Origin: Acanthaster planci
Taxonomy: Eukaryota; Echinodermata; Asteroidea; Valvatida; Acanthasteridae
DNA: 64,000 nucleotides
Direction of reading: 5' to 3'
NCBI RefSeq assembly: GCF_001949145.1
Contig: NW_019091578.1
Span: 172,859 to 236,858, forward strand
Under the pieces are notes generated by a model, which worked only from the letters and a program-made list of their open reading frames with translations, did not search any database and was not told where the DNA came from. Shown here piece after piece: positions 34,001 to 44,710 of this stretch (position 1 is the stretch's first letter; every line of letters begins with the position of its first letter). A program made the translations under genes and the position numbers.

Positions 34001-36986
34001 TTTCTGGTTCTTACATGAGTCTGTTTCCCACATGACTGGAAGCCCACCACATAGAATCTCCCTGCAGCTGACACATTTCAGGCAATCTGCATTAATGTTC
34101 TCCCAGCCATGACGGGCACAGTGTAGAGGGGATAGATCAGAGGGCTTGGCAAACCAACCAAATGCATGATAACAGAGTTAAGGAAAGTTTGGGCTTAAAT
34201 CTTTGTGATTATACTAATGTACCAATGTGATCGAAATGGAATTGGGTCATTCCATGAGGTTGGGGCACAATTTGTGACGGTGTCCTTGTTACATCAGTAA
34301 CTTTTACCACCTGTCATGACCTGTAAAGTAGGTAATTTACTCTGTAAAATAACACACTCCTCTGTATTCAACCTTGCAAGATCTATAACAACGTCAATTT
34401 AGAATCCACACGCAAGGAAATAGCTATTCATTTTTATGGAACCCATGTAACAATTGACAACGTCACAAATTAGGCTCCAACCTCATGGAATAACCCAATT
34501 ACAATCTGGGGAAAAATCACATTCACACCCACACATGTCTGGTGATTTGTCATTTAATTATTTGTGATTAATTAAGTCAGAAAACACATTTGTATTACAT
34601 GTAACTTTGCTCTGAAAATTAACCATTTCACTGCCTTGATATTTCTTATTTTCATAAGTCTACTGCTGCTCTGTTTGGTTTACACTGAGGTGAAAATGTA
34701 TTTACATATATGTAGGTATTAGAGAAGCACAGACATCAGAATACTAAGGGCATATCTTCTCACTGTTATCACTTGAAATGTTGCATTAACAATTCTGGCC
34801 TCATGTTCCCCATTGCTTGTCCATATGTTCATTAATTCGGGAATACAGGTACAAGTAGTTCTTCCAAACTAACAATGGTAGGAACATGACTTCTTCTCAT
34901 CAAGAACACATTTCAGAAACACAATGTTCAAAAAGGAGCAGGGATTTCTGAAACATAAGATAATCAATATAAAAAGCCTGCATTCCCTGGAGACTGGTTC
35001 AGTCTGTAACGTCTGCAGTTTGTGGGAGTGCAATGGGCATGACAAACCCCATAGACTTAGAGGTAATATCTGCAGACACAAAGGTATGACAGAATGAATA
35101 TACCTAATGTACTGGACATGTTATGCCGCAACTATGGTGTCACTAAGTCCCAACAATAGTTGGGATCATCTCAACTGCGTGTATAGTTAGGACGGTCCCA
35201 GTTACAGAATGCCAGTATGTTATAGCAAATGCCAATGTCATTTTGTTTATATTGCCAATTTGTATTTGCAAGAAGGATTTAATTTTATTTGTGTAGTGGA
35301 TAAAATGCCTGCTTGGCATATTTTGGCTGAATTTTGTCAGGTGTGAGCCACATTATAAACTTGAAAAAGGTTTAGAAATTTTCTATAGAAACATGCTGAC
35401 TGTTGTTGCGACCATCCCAACTACACTAAAGTCTACACTTGGGCATGTTGGGATAAAGACTATGGTCGGGACATAACAGAATATATGGTGCTGCATGTCA
35501 AGGATATTGTAAAGGTCTCCACTCTCCCAAAGAAATCCTCAATGTTGAGCGGTCGGAAGGATCGGCGGCTTGGGGTCTCTGGCTTACTCCCTGAGACAGC
35601 TCCATCTATGGTGTCACCTGTCACCTGACCCTCAGTACCATCAATTTTAACCTCAGGATCACCTGATTCAAGAGAGCTGAAAGTACAGCAATGAAAAGTA
35701 GGCCTACGCATACATTTCATGGAAAGATACATGTAATTTCAAAAATTCTATTTTTGCTGTAATGACCTCTTCACACTGAGCCGACATAATATTTTCCTCC
35801 AGCGGTATATTGAAGTGTGACCATGACATCACTCGAGCCACGATGTGTAGTGCAAAGGAATGGAGTTTGCACAGTGTTGGTTGACGCACACAAACGAGTT
35901 CTGGCACTTATGCTTTTTACAAACATTTTACATATGACATATCTTTGCTACAGTTTATCAGCAATCTGAGAGTGAAATTAAACATGCCCTAAATAGCTAA
36001 AATGTGAAATTTAGCAAGAAAATATTCAACTGTTTACAAGTAGGCCTACTTGAAAGTACTTGTACTTAGAATTTTTCAGCCCAGTCAAGCTAGTCTCATT
36101 AGAATTAAATATTTGGGGACCCCATTCCCACAACGGAAGGGAAACCTGCGTGAACATTTTATTAACTTTTGGATTCTCCCTCAGTAGATGACTATGACAC
36201 CATAACTGTTGGATTGATGTTGTGAAAAGAAGGCAGGGTTTTCAGGGAAATTATGTGGGGCACTTTGAGTGTTTTAACACAACACATGGCGGATTCAAAT
36301 TTGCATGGCTGGTTTATCATTAAGAAAGTCACATTTTTTCACAATTTGAAATTTCAAAAAAATAAGGTCAGTGAGAGAGCATTGCCTCAGGTTTTTAACG
36401 TTTTGGGGGGACTGACCAGTTTTACAAGATTGAAATGACAAAACACTGGGGGTTCTCAAATATACCCAGTTTCATGATAGCGTTTGTGGGCAAGTTGTCA
36501 AGTGATGTCCATACATACACGTATAACTCTTTTCTAGCCTTATCGCAAATACTGAATGGGTGATTTTACACAATGGTACCTCGGTAGAAAGGCTTTGTGG
36601 GAAGGAAAAAGAAGCAAACATTGCCCCCTTTTTCCTTCCCACGATGCCATTCTACCATTGTGCTACCCATGCAGTATTTGCAATAAGGCTTGTCCCATGT
36701 TTTTGCAGATTATTACTACTATATCAGCATGTTTAAAAACTGTTATGAAGATATTAGTGCCGAGAGAGGGCGCCCTAATTAGTCTCGCATCCATTCGGTG
36801 ATGGAATTCGTTTCTCAATTATCATTTCGAGGGACTCCCTTTTTTACACAAAATTGAATGTAAACTGTTGGTTTACCTTTCAGCTTTTGTTTCATTGTTT
36901 GTTTCCTTTCGAATAAAGGACGAAAATAGAGCTTTTATTCGTTTTGCTCCGCTGCTGGCACTTGGCAATTTGCGTTTTTCCGCCAT
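31050..36986 (-). CDS. ZC3HC1: Zinc finger C3HC-type protein 1 (NIPA-like)
   Basis: Nine coding exons on the minus strand: 36877-36986, 35508-35676, 34015-34165, 33708-33791, 33294-33421, 32725-32867, 32414-32582, 31663-31893 and 31050-31163. They total 1299 nt, 432 aa plus stop (human about 502). The start MAEKRKLPSA has a strong context; an in-frame ATG five codons upstream (36999-37001) has a weak one. Domains in order: a basic, serine-rich N-terminus; the family hallmark FFGRVETF at residues 86-93; the C3HC zinc finger with CLKCVSC (C124, C127) and H159/C163; then a second Rsm1-type finger, VCQYC with EHRSWCPW. The C-terminal part includes the WQQLLIILL and WKAVRRIL segments. In vertebrates the protein is nuclear: it binds TPR at the nuclear basket and was described as the NIPA SCF adaptor for cyclin B1. 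Intron 2 is a probable AT-AT U12 intron. Identity is firm; function is by family. Confidence 0.95.
34240..34500. repeat. Inverted-repeat element inside the U12 intron
   Basis: The left end AATTGGGTCATTCCATGAGG, then TTGGGGCACAATTTGTGACG, returns inverted at the right end as CGTCACAAATTAGGCTCCAA and CCTCATGGAATAACCCAATT. Arms are about 50 nt with few mismatches and the element is 261 bp. It begins about 55 nt upstream of the branch site. Confidence 0.7.
35121..35482. repeat. Degenerate inverted repeat near the U12 donor
   Basis: TGTTATGCCGCAACTATGGT, TCCCAACA and TAGTTAGGACGGTCCCAGTT on the left return, reverse-complemented, as TGTTATGTCCCGACCATAG, CCCAACATG and TAGTTGGGATGGTCGCAAC. The arms are imperfect and the copy is old. 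It ends about 20 nt from the AT donor at 35507. Confidence 0.4.
36537..36690. repeat. Fold-back element in ZC3HC1 intron 1
   Basis: AGCCTTATCGCAAATACTGA, TGGGT, ACAATGGTA and TGTGGGAAGGAAAAAG on the left return inverted as CTTTTTCCTTCCCACGATG, TACCATTGTG, ACCCAT and CAGTATTTGCAATAAGGCT on the right. Arms are about 65-70 nt, forming a near-complete hairpin of 154 bp. Confidence 0.75.
36757..36775 (+). promoter_or_regulatory. GTGCCG-(N)-AGAGGGCGC motif upstream of KLHDC10 copy A
   Basis: GTGCCGAGAGAGGGCGCC lies in ZC3HC1 intron 1, about 370 bp upstream of the copy A start. A near-identical motif (GTGCCGGTAGAGGGCGCTG) is at 53365-53383, 32 bp upstream of the copy C start. The core resembles the CTCF site AGRGGGCGC; this is inference from motif shape. 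Confidence 0.3.
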
Positions 36987-37142
36987 TTTGAAAATTATCA
37001 TGAATCTAAACGTCTTTTTAAACTATGCTCTGATTGGTTAAAGTTGGCAAACTGTGACACTATGACCAATGGCTGACGCGCATAGAAAAATCCTTATCAC
37101 CATTGCAAAAAAAAAGCAACAAAAAGCGCTGAGAAAATCAAG
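36987..37142. promoter_or_regulatory. Bidirectional promoter between ZC3HC1 and KLHDC10 copy A
   Basis: Only 156 bp separate the two divergent start codons, so both promoters and 5' UTRs must be within or near this stretch. It contains two CCAAT boxes in opposite orientation: ATTGG at 37033-37037 and CCAAT at 37066-37070, and then GCTGACGCGCAT. There is no TATA box. Paired CCAAT boxes are common in bidirectional housekeeping promoters. From memory, the same head-to-head pair exists in human. Confidence 0.75.
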
Positions 37143-40100
37143 ATGGCAGCGCCCACGGACGAGATTGAAGTGGGAAAGTTTGTTCACATTAATACAAGAT
37201 TTGACTCTGCCAATGAAACAAAAGGTATTTTAAAGTAAAGGATAGTAAGTATATTGGCAAAAGAATATACTGAACGCTATAGAAAATGTGTCACATCACA
37301 CTTAAACTTTACAAAGAAAGTTGGACATGTTGTGAATGCAGAATGGTTGGACTACGACCATGACAACTAGGCCCTATCCCCCCACCCCTTACCTGTCCAC
37401 CAGCTGCCCCAGAAGTGTGGGTTCGTCGGCCGCCGCGCTCCCATCCCATGACAAACCCCACAGTTCTGAGGTAAAACATTATTACAGCCTAAACCTTTTT
37501 CTGGAAAAGGCACCTCAGTGTGTCTTTTTCCTCTTGTCATGCTTTCATTGCTTTGTAGGCCTACATGTAGTTTACATCATGTACTCCCGGAACCATTGTA
37601 AACTGTGGGGTCCAACGTCCACTCCTTTTGTGGGAGCAGAATGGACATCAGACCCCACATTTCTGGGGGTAGCCTAGTTTTGACGGGGTCGTAGCCTAAC
37701 AGTGCAGTGTCATCTGTTTTGGAATCAAATATCTGAACCAGACTGCTGTAAATTACACTTTTCTCAATCAAAATTTCCTTTGTGAGCAATCTTGAGGTAA
37801 TTTGTAAGTTGTAGGCTCGCTAATGATAAATTCATGATAGTGGTTTTGAGACCATGAGACCGACTAGTTAGTAGTTGGCGTAACGGAAAGAGCTCTATAG
37901 GATATACGGACAACACTAATTTTCCCCGAAAATATTACAAAAGCCATTAGAAAGTGAAAAATTGTCCTAAAAATTAATTTTAGTACTCCATGTCATAGCT
38001 CTAGGGCTAGGAGTAAATAATAATTTATCAGAATTTCTCACATTGAAAGAAATTCTCAAATGTTCATGCCCCAAAATTTAGTTAAGTGCACCATATTAGG
38101 GAATACCCTCTTAATTTGGAGCCCAGCATATATTATAAATACTAATAACACCAGTAATAATGCAAGCATACGTGTAAAACCATTGTCACTATAAACATTT
38201 CTTGTCCTAAAAACATATGTCTGCATATGTCAGTTATATCCCAAAACTGTTGCAACTTTATCACAGTCCACTGCCAAAAATAAAAAACACTTAGAGCAAT
38301 AAATCAGAAAAAGAAAATGAAATATCCGGCAAATAAATGTATGATTTAATTTAAAACAATAAGTAATGTTATTATGATTTCTTAGGAAACCAAAAAACCT
38401 ATAAGGACTGCACCACTAGGAATCTCAGGTCCAGTGTGGATTAAGCTCAACATGGACTTGCATAAAGAGTGAATGCCTAGATTTGTAATGTTTTTCTTTT
38501 GAAATCATAGTTGTAGAGCCATATCCCAGAAGTGGGCATTGCTGTGCGACAGATGGCATCAATCTGTATGTGTTTGGAGGATACCATCCTGCATATTGCA
38601 TGACAGAAACAGAGCCAGAGTACCGTGAAGTGACCAAAAAGAATGAAGTATTCAAAGACGTATGTTCAGCTCTCCTTACACACGGGACAATCTCATGCAG
38701 CAGGAAATTACATTCATTGACAGTGCCGAGTAACATCTTTTGTTCTTATTAAAAATTTTAACTGGCAGAAATGTTATGCTTTATATCTTTAGCTTTGTGT
38801 CGACCTGCCACGATTTGTTTTGTAATATGCTGCTACAGACAATATTGACATTTGTCCTTAATAATCACCTTTATTTGCTTTGGGTATTTGATGGAATTGG
38901 AATTGACTAATTACACCCCAGACAATCAATAAGGATCCTGTGAATAACTAACTCCTCAGAGTTAGGTGGTTTTTTTTTAATATTTTAAGTTGCATGGTTT
39001 TGTTTTAATCTCAAATGCCCAAGCTCAGCTGCATTCTTTCTTATCGAGATGCTTACACAGTCCCCTCTTCGTTGCAGCATGGAGTTGACAGACACATGTA
39101 ACACCAAGCGTATAAAGGATTACATAATCTGTGTCATTAATGACATTCTACTTGAGTTGGGGTGGGTTGGACTGCTGGACTGTTTCATGTTATTAAATCC
39201 TTGTTTGCTCTACCCTTGGTAGATGTGGTGTTTCAATCTTGCTCGAGAAACCTGGTGTGAAGTGAACACAGTTGGCGCTGTACCACACGAGACAGCATCA
39301 ATGTCAAGTAAGTTAGGGATTGTAACTGCTCATCTGCTTCGGCAGGACTGGTCAATGACATCATAATTTTTTAATGATATCTTTGTGTCCAGATTTGAAA
39401 AGTGCATAGGTACATACATGTACATGACAGGGTCAGGGAATATCAGAACATCCAGGCCAGTAAAATAAATGGTAAGTTATCCAAAGAGTGGACGATGAAA
39501 AAGGTGTTGGAAAGGTTTTTGGAATATTCCATTGTAAGCAGGTTTGATGCACTGGTCAAGTGGAACTTTTCTGACTGGACTTAAGGGGAGCAATTCATAC
39601 TGTAGCACAGAGCTGAACTAAGAATTTGCCTTCAAGAAGACATTTGTCTTTATCTTCATCTTCATTTCCTGCAGTTAGTCATCCATTCTTCACAGCACAC
39701 TTTGTTCCCTTTTCTAGTGTTGCTTAGTGGTCACACATTGCTACTGTTTGGAGGGACATGTTACCCCTGGGGTCACACTAGTAATGCAGACATGGTGTCT
39801 TTCAAGTTGAAGGATAAAACATGGTCAACATTAGCATGTAAAGGTCAGCATCCTCCAGGAAAATATGGACAGGTTAGTTGAAGTAGACCAGCTCTTTGAC
39901 TTCATTGACAAGGTATTGGATATAGTGCAAGCTTTCCACTGATATAGTTAGAAACTCTTTGTAACAGTTTTTCTTTGGTGGATTTTGAAGTAGATATTGC
40001 AATTGTGTGTCAGAAGACAATAACCATCATTTGAGAAAAAGTTGGATCCAACATCTACAAATGCCTTTGAATAAAGTGCCCCCTAGATCTTTGTACTTAC

Positions 40101-42358
40101 TTGGAAGCAACAACTTGTATTTTATTGTGGCAAATTGTTTATCCCAAAAGGAAGCTGTTCAAAGCTCTATTTTTACTAGTTCAGTTGAAATCGTGAACTG
40201 GCTTATTAAGAGGTAATTTCAAATTATTTTTGTATGATAATAAACCTCAACAAAAATGACATAAGACATGACAAGCATCTTTCTTCAGAGAAAAGTGTGG
40301 TATTTTGCTCTAACAGGCCATGTCACTTGTGTACGACCGCCTTTATCTCTTTGGAGGCTGCCGTCGACTCTCAGAAGAGGATTTCTTGTTTGATGCTGAC
40401 CTCCATTGTCTTAACCTTAAAAACCTGACCTGGTCACTGGTGTCGGACATGGATGCTCAGAGTGACAGTGATGCCCCTTTTAGGGTCATGTACAGGCACA
40501 GCCTTGCGTGGCACGAGAACAAAATGTACCTGATTGGCAACAGTTGGAGAGAGCTGTACTCATCTGAGTACCATGACCAGGTATGAACATAAATATTCCA
40601 TTCTTTCCTAAATATATGCCACAACCTAACCTGTGATATACACAAAATGCTTATAAGCATTTTGAAAATGCATATGCAGTATGCTGTGTGGTTATACATG
40701 TCCATGCACATGCTTTCAAGGGTGACATGGCAGTTTGGTTGATGTTCAAGTCCCATAAACTTTATTGTTTATGACAAAACTATTTCCAATTGTGTTTTCT
40801 TAATCTCTTTTATAAATTTGAAACGGTTGAACGAGATGTTACCAGACTAGTTATGATTTGTTATGAGTTATGCTTGCCTTCCACGCCTCCTTCTCAAAAT
40901 CTGTCAAAATGCAGCTTAAACACGGTAGTATTTTTAACTACAAATATGACAAACTTGAATTGATCTTCAGAGTAGACAGGTACTAATTCTTCATCCAGTT
41001 TCATTTTATTGCTTTCATTTCTACTCTCAAGTTCCCCAAATGAAGAGTTAACCTCACTTTCAATTCAAAATGGCCGACTCATGAATTTAGTTTATTGTTA
41101 CTTGTTGAGCCCATAGGACATTGCTGCTAGGTAATGGAGCACCTTCTGTCTTTTGTTATTAATGTCATATTATGACAGGGCAGTTGTCAGTCGTCAATTT
41201 TTTCTCCATTGAGGTTCCCAATATTAGGATTTTTGCCACTTTAGTGAAAAACCGGAAGTCCCTGATTAGTACTGTGACCTTGGAGGAATGGCATTGTGGT
41301 CATCTTGACCATTACCCACTTGACCATCAAGACTTTGAAACACCTCTTAGTCAGGAGCTGAATAATTAATGAGAACTTTTACAAACTTTTTAGATTCATG
41401 TGTACAATTTGGAAACCAACACGTGGGAAAAGGAGCCAACGTTGCCGTGCCTGCATAATGGTCACCCACAGCGAAGGCAATATCATAGCTGTATGCAATG
41501 GAAAAATGGTCAGTATCTTGTAAACACCCTCAAAGTAGACATAAAGAACCACTAATTTTTACATGTATTTAGCTTTGCAAGAGTTGCATTACAACTAATT
41601 TACTGTCTCAAAAACCTTTTTCTGCACATGAGTGTCTAATAATATCATTTATAGTGCAGACAATTTCAAAAGTATGAGTTTTTACACTTATTCATTGTTT
41701 ATGTTCTTGTCACTTGTTTCTTTGAAGAGGTTTACATGTGTGGAGGTCACAACAACGTAACTATCTTTGGAGACATCTGGAAGCTTGATCTTCCAAGCTT
41801 ACAGTGGACTCGCTTATCAACTGAGATGCCTGTCCCCACATTCTTTCATTCAGCTGCAATAACATCAGTGAGTAATTTGGAGCTGAAAAGGCAAACAATC
41901 AAGATTTGATATTATAATCCTTAAGTAAAAATTCTCTTCTTTTTTAATTTGTTATTAAAGGGTATTAAAACACACAGACAAACACACATCTAGAATCCTT
42001 GTAAATAAAGTATTGTTATTGAAGTTTTGTGTAGAAAACTTCCAAGTTGTTATGTTAAAGAAATGCATGTAGTGCATAAATGTCAGGTAATCTTGCTTAT
42101 CTTTTATGAAAGCTTCATGTACTCCCTCTCTCTCTGTAGACCAAGTGTTTGTATATTTTCGGGGGCGTGACTTGTCTGCGAGATCGTGATCGGACCAACA
42201 ACATCTTCAGAATATGGTTGGACATCCCACCTCTCACAGACATCGCCTTGAGGAAAGTTTTGTCCCTCTTGCCTAATCGAAGTCAGGATAGCATCAATAG
42301 ATTATGGGACTTGGGTGTACCACAAACTATCATGGATAGACTGAAACATTTGGAATGA
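37143..42358 (+). CDS. KLHDC10: KLHDC10-like kelch protein, paralogue A
   Basis: Eight coding exons: 37143-37224, 38511-38659, 39223-39307, 39718-39872, 40317-40580, 41394-41508, 41728-41867 and 42140-42358. They total 1209 nt, 402 aa plus stop, with all splice sites GT-AG. Start MAAPTDEIEVGKF is in a strong context (A at -3, G at +4). Six kelch-type blades can be traced by RSGHCC/LYVFGGY, LLLFGGT, LYLFGGC, YRHSL/MYLIGN, VYMCGGHNN/GDIWKLDLPSLQW and LYIFGG. A BC-box-like PLTDIALRKV (residues 361-370) precedes a leucine-rich end like that of KLHDC10, which is the elongin-BC/CUL2 docking region in the family. The canonical GGGTS turn of KLHDC10 is replaced by IGNSW. KLHDC10 proteins are CUL2 receptors for C-terminal degrons; whether A keeps that specificity is uncertain. 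It shares the short divergent promoter with ZC3HC1. Confidence 0.94.
37902..37980 (+). repeat. Short dispersed repeat in copy A intron 1
   Basis: ATATACGGACAACACTAATT, AAATATTA, AGCCA and GTCCTAAAAA are shared in order with 52748-52826. The divergence is moderate. Confidence 0.4.
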
Positions 42359-42646
42359 CTCGTACAAGTACCGTTATCTTTACAACCTTCACATTTCATC
42401 TTCAGTATTTTAAGGCAGGTATAAGGCTGAGGGCATGAAGTGATTAACCAGGATCCTCCTTGCTTTCTGCCTCACACTTTCTCCTTCTTTAAACTTGGGC
42501 ATAAAATGCAAACTTGAGTTAGGTTTGCAGGCAAATCCCTTATTCTTTATCACTAACCGAGATTCAGAGCCATATTTTTCATTTTCATAAGATCGTTGCT
42601 GTAAAGTACTTAAAGTTTAAACTATAGATTGACGTTATACTTCTTC

Positions 42647-42652
42647 AATAAA
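42647..42652 (+). terminator. Candidate poly(A) signal of KLHDC10 copy A
   Basis: AATAAA lies 288 nt after the TGA stop. This is a plausible 3' UTR length and the first exact match I saw. Confidence 0.5.
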
Positions 42653-42755
42653 GTCACCAACCTACATGAGCATTTTCAACTAGAATCAAGACATCGTGGC
42701 AGTGAAAAGTATGCAGCTGATGGATTTTGAGAAACGATGCAAAAGTATTTAAGGT

Positions 42756-42883
42756 AATAAATATGTGCTTGGCTGGTCTTAAATGGCTCAGGAGAATGGA
42801 CGTGCGGCTCAGGCATTGTCAGTGTTCAGTCTCCTGAGCTGATCTTAAACAATAATGTAAGACCAGCCAAGCACATATTTATT
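42756..42883. repeat. Hairpin element with perfect 26-nt arms
   Basis: AATAAATATGTGCTTGGCTG, then GTCTTA (42756-42781), returns exactly inverted at 42858-42883. An inner partial inverted repeat (GGCTCAGGAGA and TCTCCTGAGCT) extends the stem. The whole is 128 bp and lies about 400 bp after the copy A stop. Perfect arms suggest recent insertion or conversion. Confidence 0.75.
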
Positions 42884-43261
42884 CCCATTCATAAATATAT
42901 TTTTAGTCAGAGTCAAAAGAAGTCAATATAATTATGATGGATTTCCAGCGATTTTCTTCAACAGTTGTACTTTCATTCTCCCAATCACCCCCATCCATTT
43001 TATGGAATATTCCTTGTGTGAATTGTCCAATTGGCACGTGCATGGTGAGCCGCATGCACACATACTCTTGAACAATCAGGCCATGTCCGAAACGGGATTC
43101 GAGAGCTACGGCTAGGTCTATTGTCTGCGCGTCTCCACGCATTTTCAATGGAGTGAAGACCTAGATCTAGCTCTAGACAACAGATTCGGATGCAGCCTCG
43201 TAATTGATTAAACTCTCATATCCAGTTGCCATCTTGTCACTTAATGCAGCAGGCATTCAAA

Positions 43262-43735
43262 GGGTATTTTAATGCCTTTTTGTTTGTTATGCTTATGAGT
43301 ATTTCTATATTCATGAGCAAAACTGTGATGTCATCTCAGGAAGAAGCCTCAATGTTACATGGGTTTATACACAAAAAAGTCCTGCATTTTTTGTAGATTT
43401 TCCTAGACTAAGTTTTCTCCTTGGCTGATTCACTGCTGTTTATATGCGTAACAGTAAGAAACCATCAATCCCTCTCTCAGAAATGTTTTCAGTAGGTAAA
43501 TTCTGGGTTCACAATTTGAACAGAAATACCTATGCACTGAACCATGTCTTCCCTAGATGACTTCATAGCAACAGCACCCTCAGTTGTCTGGGAAAACATG
43601 GATAATTACGATTGTTTAAAGGTGTGCACTTTTCAAAGCATTTAACCAAATAGGAGTGTGTAAAAGTTTTCATACACTGAAGAAAAGTGCAAAGATGCAG
43701 AAAAATTGTTTCGAAGAAAAATTCATTGCAGGTAC
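43262..43735 (+). repeat. About 470-bp repeat, first copy
   Basis: It aligns in order with 46540-47012 through ATGCTTAT, ATATTCATGAGCA, GATGTCATC, CTCAATGTT, CAGAAATGTT, GAACCATGTCTTCC, CTTCATAC/TTTCATAC and AAGAAAAATTCATT. The second copy lies wholly in copy B intron 1. It could be a mobile element or a relic of duplicated KLHDC10 intron. Confidence 0.55.
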
Positions 43736-44232
43736 ACTTGAAAGTAGCGAAATTGAAAATTTAAAATGAAGGTGACCGAGATACACAGAGGTTATGCTTG
43801 CTGGTGTCTCTATGGTGTCTCAGATAGTTACCACGAATGTACAAAAGGTGTACTCAAGTCTCCCAATGATACAAAATCCTTGCCCCTGGATTTGTTAATG
43901 CATAACTTCTATAGTGTATTTTGAAGATTTGCATTTAAAAATTGCATTGCAGAACCCTGTAAGATTTAAAATAAAGGCTACTTTGAGATAACTTTTGAGA
44001 GATGGTTTATCATCGTACAGTTTGAATCAAGTTTACCTCATGCAGTTACAACTGGAAAACACTTCCATCTTGAGATGATTTACGACATACTTCTCCAGTA
44101 GTATGAAAAAAGATTGCCATTTTTTCAATTTTCAAGCAATTCCACTGGCCAATTCCTGAAACGTCCCGTCATACAGTTTGCTGTGACTAAAGCAAAAGAT
44201 CCTCATGCGTTTTTTTGAAATATGCAATGATT

Positions 44233-44325
44233 ACAAATTGTCCCTCAAAACCATCACATTGTAACAAATTGTCCCTCAAAACCATCACATTGTAACAAAT
44301 TGTCCCTCAAAACCATCACATTGTA
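44233..44325 (+). repeat. Tandem repeat, 3 x 31 bp
   Basis: Three essentially identical units begin ACAAATTGTCCCTCAAAACC at 44233, 44264 and 44295. Identity between units suggests recent expansion. Confidence 0.9.
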
Positions 44326-44640
44326 ACTGGCAGATTTAAGGGCAGGTCAATGAGCCTTTTTATAAAAATTAATGGAATTTTTTTTCAGAGAGTGCACGTG
44401 TTATCTCATCGCTTCTCTTTCAACAGGCCTGTAAAAAGCCCCCAAATGAAGCCCCACCCACAGGAAAGCAATCACATTTTATAAACAAAATTCCCATTTG
44501 CTTCTCCTCCCCCTCCCCCCAATTTTTGCATCCGCCCCGAAAATTTGGTTCTGGATCGGCCCTTGGGAGGATTACAGTTAGGAGGCGTATCTAGGTTTCG
44601 GTACGTGGGTACAATGATTTTTCTCTCCGAAAGTGACAAA

Positions 44641-44710
44641 GTTTTTGTTTGTTTGTTGGGTTGTTTGTTTGTTTGTTAGTTGGGGGTGTTGGGTTGTTTG
44701 TTTGTTTTTT
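44641..44710 (+). repeat. GTTT-rich simple repeat
   Basis: Runs of TGTT/GTTT interrupted by GGG tracts over about 70 bp. Confidence 0.8.

Larger units (their letters stand above)
34166..35507 (-). other. ZC3HC1 intron 2: U12-type intron with apparent AT-AT ends
   Basis: Exon 2 must end at 35508, after GAGACCTTTACA. The next bases are ATATCCTTGACA (plus 35496-35507), an exact U12 AT-type donor (ATATCCTT), and no usable GT follows in frame. The branch element TTCCTTAAC is exact at 34177-34185, 11 nt before the inferred 3' end. No AG or AC exists between the branch site and the coding sequence; the last bases are TTATCAT, followed by GCATTTGGTTGG (A-F-G-W). With this junction the protein aligns without gaps to vertebrate ZC3HC1 (VETF, five residues, then KP). 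The intron holds two inverted-repeat elements (34240-34500 and 35121-35482). Confidence 0.8.

Noticed and set aside
34869-35081. Minus-strand open frame considered as a ZC3HC1 exon
   Set aside because: It does not match the family and is not needed: exons 2 and 3 join directly with a gap-free alignment.
44570-44605. GGAGGCGTATCTAGG as another hAT end
   Set aside because: There is no matching opposite terminus or target duplication nearby, so it is too weak to call.
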